Below are positions 24,706 through 31,883 of a stretch of 33,436 bases of DNA, piece after piece; position 1 is the stretch's first letter; each line of letters starts with the position of its first letter. The notes below the pieces were generated by a model that was given only the letters and a program-made list of their open reading frames with translations, was not told where the DNA came from and searched no databases. The DNA is taken from positions 1 to 33,436 of the forward strand of contig DISD01000035.1 in NCBI GenBank assembly GCA_002435715.1, given 5' to 3'. This DNA is from Rhodospirillaceae bacterium UBA6219. GTDB lineage: Bacteria; Pseudomonadota; Alphaproteobacteria; Rhodospirillales; Magnetospirillaceae. The position numbers were made by a program, and so were the translations under genes.

Positions 24706-25704
24706 TCAGCCTTTGCGGAATTCGGCTGGGGTCGGGAAAGCCGCTTTCAACACCGACCACCCCGGGGGAACCAAATCCCCCTGCGGCAGGGGAACGTTGA
24801 CGATTTTAGCCCGCAGTTCGGCAATGCGCTCGGACGCCGGGGGGTGGTCGATCATCACCCCGTTCAGCAGGTGATGGCCGTTACGGTAACCGTATTCGTC
24901 CAACTTCATCATCATGGAAATGGCCCATTTCGGCTGAATGCCGGCCCGGGACAAAACATAAAGGCTGTGTTCGTCGGCTTCAAATTCATCGGTTCGTGAA
25001 AAGCCAGCCTTAAGCACCGCGAAAACCGGGATCGGCCCATCGCCGTCGGGAATGATGCCGCCGCCAACCGCGCCACGGACATCTTTCAACAGGGCCGGAT
25101 TTTGCTCGGCCGCCGCCATCAAGGTTTGCATCAGGGTGTCCCCCTTGATGATGTGGCCCAGATCCACATGCCCGGCCTCGTGGGCCACCACGGCGGCCAA
25201 TTCCCCGGGATGGTCACACATGGCGATCAGCCCCGCATTGAACGACATCTGTCCGCCGCCAACCGTCCAGGCATTGATCGCCGCACTGCGCGCCACCGAT
25301 GCCCGCCACGGAAATTGTTTGCGGTCCACCACAGCGGCGATGGGACGGATGAAGGCGTTCATCGCCTCTTGAATTTGCGCATTGGGGACCGGACCACCAT
25401 CATCGGCCTGACAAGGGGCAAAACTTTTCATCGCTCGCCCCAATTCCTGGCGATCCTCGTCGGGGGTGAAATGGCGCGTGGCCCGGGCCGAACTGGCAAA
25501 GGCCGGATTGTCGGCTGGCGGTGCTGCCCGCCTTTCCGTCGGCGCGTTGCCGCTGGGAAAGCCGTTCCGGGGATCGGCATAGGGATCGACCTGGGCATAG
25601 GGGTCATTCTGCGGTTTGATGGCGCCGGGAAACTGCGCCCATGCCGGGCCGACCATACCGGCAGCCATGCCGCCCATGCCTGCCAAAACCTTGCGACGAT
25701 CCAT
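24706..25704 (-). CDS. M48-family metalloprotease with twin-arginine-type signal
   Basis: This 332-residue protein begins MDRRKVLAGMGGMAAGM and continues to PAWAQ, a twin-arginine-like export signal with likely cleavage after AWA. A disordered segment rich in Pro, Asp and Asn follows to about residue 70. The zinc site is HEAGHVDLGH (about 172-181), and the third ligand probably lies in DEFEADEHSLYVL (about 240-252). There is no membrane helix after the signal, so it should act in the periplasm. BepA-like M48 proteases handle outer-membrane protein quality, which is a plausible role here. ATG 25704 has GGGGGTG upstream. It shares the terminator at 24674-24700 and sits just beyond the soe terminator. 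Confidence 0.88.
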   Translation of the reverse strand: MDRRKVLAGMGGMAAGMVGPAWAQFPGAIKPQNDPYAQVDPYADPRNGFPSGNAPTERRAAPPADNPAFASSARATRHFTPDEDRQELGRAMKSFAPCQADDGGPVPNAQIQEAMNAFIRPIAAVVDRKQFPWRASVARSAAINAWTVGGGQMSFNAGLIAMCDHPGELAAVVAHEAGHVDLGHIIKGDTLMQTLMAAAEQNPALLKDVRGAVGGGIIPDGDGPIPVFAVLKAGFSRTDEFEADEHSLYVLSRAGIQPKWAISMMMKLDEYGYRNGHHLLNGVMIDHPPASERIAELRAKIVNVPLPQGDLVPPGWSVLKAAFPTPAEFRKG

Positions 25705-25721
25705 GTCACCCCCAAACGAAA

Positions 25722-25750
25722 ACGGACGCCCCTTTGCCGGGGGCGTCCGT
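25722..25750 (-). terminator. Intrinsic terminator of the soe operon
   Basis: The 11-bp perfect stem ACGGACGCCCC (25722-25732) and GGGGCGTCCGT (25740-25750) surrounds a 7-base loop. On the minus strand it is followed by TTTCGTTT, as expected for leftward termination. It lies 39 bp after the soeC stop and 18 bp before the metalloprotease ATG. Confidence 0.85.
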
Positions 25751-25789
25751 ATCTTAACCCAGTGCACGCAAGCCGCGAACAGGGAATGA

Positions 25790-26764
25790 TCAGGCTTTGC
25801 GTTGGTAATAAAGGTTTTGCACGTGGTTGCCCTGGGCGAAGAACACCCAGCGTTCGGCCAACAACCCCACATATTGGACCATCACCGCCAACCACAGAAC
25901 CGCCGCCGAACCCATGCCCAACGCCACCAGGACGAAGGGGGCGGCGAAACCGCAGGCCAGGAAGAAGGTGGTCAGCATCCGCACCGTTTCCGGGCTTTTG
26001 CCGTGGAAGAATTCCTTGGTGTTGAACGACTTGCCGTTGAAGCCCTGGGTCACCTGACGGATGTTCTGATGCGGCGCGCCGATGGCGCCTTTCAGGGTCG
26101 CCAGGGGCTTCAGGCGGGCATTACGCCACAGGCTGACGGCGCGGCCCGCCAGGGCCAAGACGATCAGCACCAAGGCGGTACCGGCATAAAGACCGGTGAC
26201 CACCGCCCCCAAGGACGCGGCATAGGCGGCGGCCAGCACGAAACCCGAAGCCAGCCCCATCAGCGTGTAATTGATCACCGTCCACACGCTGTGCCATTCG
26301 CGGATGAACTTGACGCAGGCATAGATCATGCCGGTGCACAGGAACAAAGCCAGACAGGCCAAAACGGTGACGAAGCCCACCGCCATGGTCAGATCCAGGC
26401 TTTTGCCATTGGCGAAATGCATCAAGGCGCCATCCCAGCCCAAGGCATGCAAACCGCCATAAAGCACCGCCATACCCATGACCGCCGGCAGGGCGATGAC
26501 TTCGCGTGACAGCCACGACGTCCGCCACTGGGTGGCGGCGCGCCAAGCACGGGTCGGGTTGGCGAGGTGAAAGAACGACGCCAACAGGCCCAGGGCCAGC
26601 AGCACCAGGGCCAACAGGCTGCCCATGGCATAGAAGCCACCGGACAGGCTGGCATCACCGGTGCCCACCACCAGGAACAATTGACCACAGACCAGGGCGA
26701 TCAGCAGGCCTTGGCCGGCGCCGATCAGGGTGGTGAGGAAGAGAACGGAAAAAGCGGGACGCAT
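25790..26764 (-). CDS. soeC: Sulfite dehydrogenase membrane anchor SoeC (DmsC family)
   Basis: This 324-residue membrane protein should anchor the SoeAB unit to the cytoplasmic membrane and hand electrons to quinone. It starts MRPAFSVLFLTTLIGAGQG and shows about eight hydrophobic helices. Characteristic pieces are FFHLANPTRAWRA, QWRTSWLSREV and CTGMIYACVKFIREWHS, all typical of DmsC-type anchors. ATG 26764 has GGAAGGAAC upstream; an in-frame ATG further upstream (26815) would overlap soeB. The gene is 16 bp downstream of soeB and is followed by a terminator. The soe rather than dms assignment comes mainly from SoeA and SoeB. Confidence 0.88.
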   Translation of the reverse strand: MRPAFSVLFLTTLIGAGQGLLIALVCGQLFLVVGTGDASLSGGFYAMGSLLALVLLALGLLASFFHLANPTRAWRAATQWRTSWLSREVIALPAVMGMAVLYGGLHALGWDGALMHFANGKSLDLTMAVGFVTVLACLALFLCTGMIYACVKFIREWHSVWTVINYTLMGLASGFVLAAAYAASLGAVVTGLYAGTALVLIVLALAGRAVSLWRNARLKPLATLKGAIGAPHQNIRQVTQGFNGKSFNTKEFFHGKSPETVRMLTTFFLACGFAAPFVLVALGMGSAAVLWLAVMVQYVGLLAERWVFFAQGNHVQNLYYQRKA

Positions 26765-26780
26765 GATCTTTGTTCCTTCC

Positions 26781-27515
26781 TTACCACTGGGACGCGTCGT
26801 CGATGGTCGGGCCACCGAATTTCGGCGGTTCGGCTTCCCGCGACAGCGGGTTGTCGGCCCGTTGCAACTGGTCCTCGTGGACCACGCTTGGGGTCTTGCG
26901 GCGCGGCAGATAATGGTTGGCCGGATTGGTGCCGGCTTCCGGCATCAATTGATAGCCGCCATTGTCGCGGATGGCCTTGGACACTTCCGATTCCGGGTCC
27001 TTGATGTCGCCGAACAGGCGCGCCCCAGGCGGACAAGCCAGCACGCAGGCCGGCTTGCGCCGATCGGGGGGCAGGGTTTCGTCAGTGATGCGATCGACGC
27101 AAAGCGTGCATTTCTTCATCACCCCGGTGACTTCGTCGAATTCGCGGGCGCCATAGGGGCAGTTCCACGAACAATATTTGCAGCCGATGCACTTGTCGTA
27201 ATCCACCAACACGATGCCGTCGGATTCGCGCTTGTAGGAAGCGCCCGTCGGGCAGACCGGCACACAGGGCGGGTCCTCGCAATGCAGGCAGGATTTGGGG
27301 AAATGCACCGTCTCGGTATTGGGGAAAGTGCCGCATTCGAAGGTCTGCACCCGGTTGAAGAACACACCGTTGGGATCCGCCCCATAGGCATCCTGGTCGG
27401 GCAGCGGCCCGGCCCAGCCCGACGTGTTCCATTCCTTGCAGCTGGTGACACAAGCGTGGCAGCCGACGCAGACATTGAGGTCGATGACCAGGGCCAGTTG
27501 TTTTTCGTTCGCCAT
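26781..27515 (-). CDS. soeB: Sulfite dehydrogenase iron-sulfur subunit SoeB
   Basis: SoeB passes electrons from SoeA to the membrane anchor. The 244 residues hold four ferredoxin-type [4Fe-4S] cysteine groups. These are CVGCHACVTSC (16-26), CLHCEDPPCVPVCPTGA, CIGCKYCSWNCPYGA, and KKCTLC paired with CVLACPPGA. NTSGWAGPLPDQDAYGADP after the first group is typical of SoeB and sets it apart from DmsB, PhsB or NrfC. There is no signal peptide, which fits a cytoplasmic location. ATG 27515 has GGAAGA upstream. The gene is 16 bp downstream of soeA. Confidence 0.9.
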   Translation of the reverse strand: MANEKQLALVIDLNVCVGCHACVTSCKEWNTSGWAGPLPDQDAYGADPNGVFFNRVQTFECGTFPNTETVHFPKSCLHCEDPPCVPVCPTGASYKRESDGIVLVDYDKCIGCKYCSWNCPYGAREFDEVTGVMKKCTLCVDRITDETLPPDRRKPACVLACPPGARLFGDIKDPESEVSKAIRDNGGYQLMPEAGTNPANHYLPRRKTPSVVHEDQLQRADNPLSREAEPPKFGGPTIDDASQW

Positions 27516-27531
27516 TCTTCCAATCCCCCGA

Positions 27532-30426
27532 TCAACGCTTCTTGCCGGCGAAGAAGGCGCGCAGACGCGGCCCCCAACCGGTTTGCCCGGGCAATTGCCC
27601 AAGGGTGGGGAATTGTGGCCAACTTTCCTGGGCCTCGTCGGGTTTGGCCGGGGTGACCTTGACCCGCACGTCGTACCAAGCGGCTTGGCCGGTGACCGGG
27701 TCGGAATTGGACACATGACGTCCGCCCACCATGTCGGGCAATTCCTCGGAAATCAGGTGGTTCAGCAAGAAGCCCTTTTTCGCTTCGTTGGCGTCGCCCG
27801 CCAGCCCCCAGGCCCCCGACGCCTTGCCGATGGCGTTCCAGGTCCACACCGTGCCGGGCTCCACCGCTTCGGTGAAACGGGCCTGACAGCGGACCTTGCC
27901 CCACGGGCTTTCCGCCCACACCCAAGCGCCGTCCTCGAAGCCGCCGGCTTGGCCGACGGAGGGATGCATCATCAGGAAGTTTTCCGTGTGGATCTGCCGC
28001 AGCCAGGCGTTTTGCGAATCCCATGAATGGTACATGGCCATGGGACGCTGGGTCAGCGCCGACAGCGGGAACTTGCCGGTATCGGTCTTGGACCATTCCA
28101 ACGGCGCATAATGGAAGGGCAGCGGATCGAAGAAACGTTCGACGCGCGGGCGCAGTTCGTCCGGGGGCTGCTTGCCCTTCCACTTGCCTTGGGCGGCCAA
28201 GCGGAACTTCTGCAGCACTTCCGAATAGATGTGGATGTTGATGGGGTCGTGATAGCGCACCAGCCGGTTGGTCTGGGCCCAGGCCAGATAGCCTTTGTTC
28301 CAGTTGCGCATGTACTGGAAGCTTTTGGGCAGATGGTGATGGTAGTGGTTGTTGTTGCGGGCATACATGTCCCATTGATTGGGATTGGGTTCGCCCACCA
28401 TGGACTTTTCGCCCGATTTGCCACGCCAACCGGCCAGGAAGCCGATACCCGAGCCCGGCTCGGTCTCGAAATTGGTGATGAAATCGGGATAGTCGCGGTA
28501 TTTGCGCGTTCCCTCCTTGGTCATGAAGGCGGGCAGCTTCAGCCTTGTGCCCAATTCGATGACGATGTCCTGGAAGGGACGCGACTCGCCCAGGGGCGGC
28601 ATGATCGGCACACGCACCGAATCCACCGGACCTTCGAATTCCGATATCGGGCGGTCCAGCATGGACATGACGTCGTGGCGTTCCAGATAGGTGGTGTCGG
28701 GCAGCACCAGATCGGCGAAGGCCACGGTTTCCGACTGGAAGGCGTCGGCCACCACCACGAAGGGGATCTTGTAATCGCCGTTCTCGTCCTTGTCGGTCAG
28801 CATCTTGCGGACCTCGGACGTGTTCATGGTGGAATTCCACGCCATGTTGGCCATGAACAGGAACAGGGTGTCGATGGGATAGGGATCACCGCGCCAGGCA
28901 TTGGTGATGACGTTGTGCATCAAGCCATGCACCGACAGCGGGTATTCCCAGGAAAAGGCCTTGTCCAGGCGCATGGGCTGGCCATCCTGATCCACCGACA
29001 GATCGTCGGGTTCCGCGGGCCAGCCCAGCGGCATGCCATCCAAGGGCGTCGACGGCTTGACCGCGTGCGGGCCTTTCGGCGGCTTCGGGCACGGCGGGAT
29101 GGGACGCGGGAACGGCGCCCGGTGCCTAAACCCGCCGGGACGGTCGATGGTGCCCAACAGGCTCATCAAGATGGCCAGCGAGCGGATGGTGTGGAAACCG
29201 TTGGAATGGGCGGCCAGACCACGCATGGAATGGAAGGCCACCGGATTGCCGGTCACCGTCTGATGTTCGTTGCCCCAGGCATCGGTCCAGGCGATGGGCA
29301 GCTCGATCTTCTGGTCGCGCGCGGTGATGCCCATTTCGTGGGCCAGACGGCGGATGGTGGCGGCCGGAATGCCGGTAACGCCCTCGGCCCATTCCGGGGT
29401 GTAATCGGCAACGCGCTCCTTCAGCAATTGGAAGGCGGGCTTCACCGGGGTGCCGTCGGGCATGGTGAAATCGCCGAACAGACGGCCCTCGGTGCCTTTG
29501 GTGCGCGACAGCACCGGCTGGTCGGTTTCCTTGTCCCACCAATAGCGGTCGGGCGTGTCGAAGGTGTCTGGGCGCACCGCCACATCGGGATCACGCACGA
29601 ACAATCCGTGATTGTCGCGCGCCGTATCCTGGATCACCAGTTCCGCCGAATTGGAATATTGCAGCAGGAAATCACGGTCGAACAGACCGGTTTCGATCAA
29701 TTCACGGATCAGCGCCAGCAGCAGGGCGCCGTCGGTGCCGGGACGGATGGGCACCCATTCGTCGGCGATGGCGGCATAGCCGGTGCGCACCGGATTGATG
29801 GCGATGAAGCGCCCGCCGGACCGTTTGAATTTGGACAGCTCGATCTTCATGGGGTTCGAGTGATGGTCCTCGGCGGTGCCGATCATCACGAACAGCTTGG
29901 CCCGTTCCAGGTCGGGACCACCGAATTCCCAGAACGAGCCGCCGATGGTGTAGATCATGCCGGCGGCCATGTTGACCGAGCAGAACCCACCATGGGCGGC
30001 GTAATTGGGGGTGCCGAACTGCTTGGCGAACATGCCGGTCAGCGCCTGCATCTGGTCGCGGCCGGTGAACAACGCCAAACGTCGCGGATCGGTCTTGCGG
30101 ATGTGGTCCAGACGGCCGGCCAGGGTGGACAGCGCCTCTTCCCATTCGATGGCCTCGAACTGGTTGGCGCCGCGTTCCGTGCCTTCCTTGCGCTTCAACG
30201 GCTTGGTCAGACGCGCCGGCGAATATTGCTTCATGATGCCCGACGCGCCCTTGGCGCAGATCACCCCCTTGTTCAGCGGGTGTTCGGGATTGCCTTCGAT
30301 ATAGCGGACTTCGCCATCACGCAGATGGACGCGGATACCGCAGCGGCAGGCACACATATAGCAGGTGGTGGTCTTGACCTCGGCCCGGCCTTGGTCCGAA
30401 TCGCAAGAAATCTCGGGGTCTCGCAT
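27532..30426 (-). CDS. soeA: Sulfite dehydrogenase molybdopterin subunit SoeA
   Basis: SoeA oxidises sulfite to sulfate in the cytoplasm with a bis-molybdopterin cofactor. The 964-residue protein starts MRDPEISCDSDQ with no twin-arginine signal, as in known SoeA. An N-terminal [4Fe-4S] site is readable: Cys22, Cys25, Cys29 and Cys57 in the CYMCACRCGIRVH and GVICAKG blocks. HGGFCSVNMAAG places Cys149 as the likely molybdenum ligand. SPARLTKPLKR, GTAEDHHSNPMKIELSKFK and DLVLPDTTYLERHD are also SoeA-like. ATG 30426 has AGGGAG eight bases upstream. A thiosulfate or polysulfide reductase is the main alternative, but those enzymes are exported. Confidence 0.9.
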   Translation of the reverse strand: MRDPEISCDSDQGRAEVKTTTCYMCACRCGIRVHLRDGEVRYIEGNPEHPLNKGVICAKGASGIMKQYSPARLTKPLKRKEGTERGANQFEAIEWEEALSTLAGRLDHIRKTDPRRLALFTGRDQMQALTGMFAKQFGTPNYAAHGGFCSVNMAAGMIYTIGGSFWEFGGPDLERAKLFVMIGTAEDHHSNPMKIELSKFKRSGGRFIAINPVRTGYAAIADEWVPIRPGTDGALLLALIRELIETGLFDRDFLLQYSNSAELVIQDTARDNHGLFVRDPDVAVRPDTFDTPDRYWWDKETDQPVLSRTKGTEGRLFGDFTMPDGTPVKPAFQLLKERVADYTPEWAEGVTGIPAATIRRLAHEMGITARDQKIELPIAWTDAWGNEHQTVTGNPVAFHSMRGLAAHSNGFHTIRSLAILMSLLGTIDRPGGFRHRAPFPRPIPPCPKPPKGPHAVKPSTPLDGMPLGWPAEPDDLSVDQDGQPMRLDKAFSWEYPLSVHGLMHNVITNAWRGDPYPIDTLFLFMANMAWNSTMNTSEVRKMLTDKDENGDYKIPFVVVADAFQSETVAFADLVLPDTTYLERHDVMSMLDRPISEFEGPVDSVRVPIMPPLGESRPFQDIVIELGTRLKLPAFMTKEGTRKYRDYPDFITNFETEPGSGIGFLAGWRGKSGEKSMVGEPNPNQWDMYARNNNHYHHHLPKSFQYMRNWNKGYLAWAQTNRLVRYHDPINIHIYSEVLQKFRLAAQGKWKGKQPPDELRPRVERFFDPLPFHYAPLEWSKTDTGKFPLSALTQRPMAMYHSWDSQNAWLRQIHTENFLMMHPSVGQAGGFEDGAWVWAESPWGKVRCQARFTEAVEPGTVWTWNAIGKASGAWGLAGDANEAKKGFLLNHLISEELPDMVGGRHVSNSDPVTGQAAWYDVRVKVTPAKPDEAQESWPQFPTLGQLPGQTGWGPRLRAFFAGKKR

Positions 30427-30599
30427 GTATTCGCTCCCTGGGATCGGCCTGTTTTGTCCCAGCGGGCAAGCAAACGAACCCAGGCTTCCCCACATTGGCG
30501 TGGGCAAGCATGCTCTCCTGTCCGTGTTCCCTGTCCGCTGGCCTTTTGGCCTTATTCGTCGGGACCACAGTAATTAAGAACGACCTAATAAAGCAAACA
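30427..30599 (-). promoter_or_regulatory. Upstream region and structured leader of soeABC
   Basis: This gap should hold the soe promoter and 5' leader. Two hairpins are readable. The first is GCTTGCCCAC with GTGGGGAAGC (30484-30509), nine pairs and one mismatch around a six-base loop. The second is CTGGGA with TCCCAG (30438-30462), whose 3' arm runs into the Shine-Dalgarno at 30434-30439. The distal end (30550-30599) is AT-rich, as expected of a promoter, but I cannot fix -35/-10 boxes. No FNR-type TTGAT-N4-ATCAA site is visible. Confidence 0.45.
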
Positions 30600-31823
30600 T
30601 TAGTTCATGGATGTCCGATTCAACCGCAACAAGGCCAGCGGCCCCAAAGCGGCCACCACAGCCAGTCCCGTGAAAGACCATCCCCAGGCCGCCGCCCGGG
30701 TCGGCCCACCGGCGACATCCAAAATCCACCCAAACGCCAAAGGCCCCAGGAAACCGGCGACGAAGCCGATCAGGGAATGCACGGCGATCGAAGCGCCGCG
30801 CCGTTCAGGCTCGGCCGCCAGCACGGCGCCGGTGGTCAAGGCCGCCGAATCCAACTGCACCAAGGCGTTGTAGACCAGCATCAGGGCCACCGCCGCCCAG
30901 CCCCAGCCGACACTTTGACCGACCAGCAAGGCGCACGCCGCCGAAGCCAGGGCGAAGGCCGAACACGCCTTGGCGCGGTCATAGCGCAAGGCCAAGGCGG
31001 CGCCGCCGATACTGGCCACCATGGCCACCACCGAAGACAGCGCCGCCACCACCGACGGCGCCATCACCACCTGGCCTGCGGTGGCGAAGGCCATGAAGGC
31101 CACCATCCAAGCCCGCAATCCGAACAATTCCCACATATGGGCGAAATAGCCCAACACATAGGCCATGACCCGGCGGTTGGTCAGCACCGGGCGCAAATCC
31201 AACAGCTTGCCGGGCTTGACCGGAGGTGGCGCGACAGGACGCAGGAACAGCACCAGCACGGCGGCGACCAATGCCCCCAATCCCAACAGGGCGAAACATC
31301 CACGCCACCCCAGCCACGCCGCCAACATTCCGGCCGCCAGAAAGGACAGGCCGGTTCCCAGCGAAAAACTGGCGGTATACCAACTCATCCATTTCGGCTG
31401 ATGGGGGCCGTCGGCCCTGTCCACCAAGGCTTTCAAACCCGGCATGTAGGTACCGGCCAAGCCAATGCCGGCCAGGGCACGAAACGCCAAAGCCGTCCAA
31501 AAGCCTTGGGCGAACAGGGCGAACAGAACCGACGCCAGGGCAGCGACCACGGCCCCGGCCACATAGACCCGACGCGCGTCAACGCGGTCGGTCAAGGCAC
31601 TGAGGAAAGGAACCGCCACCGCATAGCCGGCAAAGGTGATGCCGCCCAGCCAGCCCGCCTGCGAAGAGGTTAGATCGAAAGTGATAATGAAACCCGGCAG
31701 CAGACCAGGGAAAGCAAAGACCGGCCCCATGGTCAAAACTTCAGCAGCGCACAATACACGGACAGACAATATCCCCATTCCAAAATATCTGAACGTTAGG
31801 ATATTATTGATATCTAATTTCAT
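30600..31823 (-). CDS. Major facilitator superfamily transporter
   Basis: This protein of 407 residues from ATG 31823 has about 12 hydrophobic helices. The MFS loop 2-3 motif is visible (SALTDRVDARRVYVAG), and FPGLLPGFIITFDLT marks the first helix. The substrate is unknown. The first 15 codons are AT-rich with rare codons (ATA, AGA, TTA), unlike the rest. The reading from ATG 31778 (MGILSVRVLCAAEVL) looks more like family N-termini, so the true start may be there, giving 392 residues. No good Shine-Dalgarno supports either. It lies 173 bp upstream of soeA on the same strand; any link to sulfite metabolism or export is conjecture. Confidence 0.85.
   Translation of the reverse strand: MKLDINNILTFRYFGMGILSVRVLCAAEVLTMGPVFAFPGLLPGFIITFDLTSSQAGWLGGITFAGYAVAVPFLSALTDRVDARRVYVAGAVVAALASVLFALFAQGFWTALAFRALAGIGLAGTYMPGLKALVDRADGPHQPKWMSWYTASFSLGTGLSFLAAGMLAAWLGWRGCFALLGLGALVAAVLVLFLRPVAPPPVKPGKLLDLRPVLTNRRVMAYVLGYFAHMWELFGLRAWMVAFMAFATAGQVVMAPSVVAALSSVVAMVASIGGAALALRYDRAKACSAFALASAACALLVGQSVGWGWAAVALMLVYNALVQLDSAALTTGAVLAAEPERRGASIAVHSLIGFVAGFLGPLAFGWILDVAGGPTRAAAWGWSFTGLAVVAALGPLALLRLNRTSMN
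31796..31817. promoter_or_regulatory. AT-rich inverted repeat at the head of the MFS gene
   Basis: TTAGGATAT (31796-31804) and ATATCTAA (31810-31817) form an imperfect dyad around a short spacer, with one extra G in the left arm. It lies between the two possible MFS start codons, in the most AT-rich part of the window. It could be an operator or promoter element. Confidence 0.35.
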
Positions 31824-31883
31824 AGGTTAAACCATTAGGTGCGTTAAATTATCAACGCGTCAGTTAAGGGGGATGGCAGAGAA

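Noticed and set aside
30537..30552. GGCCTTTTGGCC as a terminator for the MFS gene
   Set aside because: The stem is only four or five pairs and no T-run follows on the minus strand.
28027..30573. Open frame of 848 codons on the plus strand
   Set aside because: It is antisense to soeA; no domain, and its start has no support.
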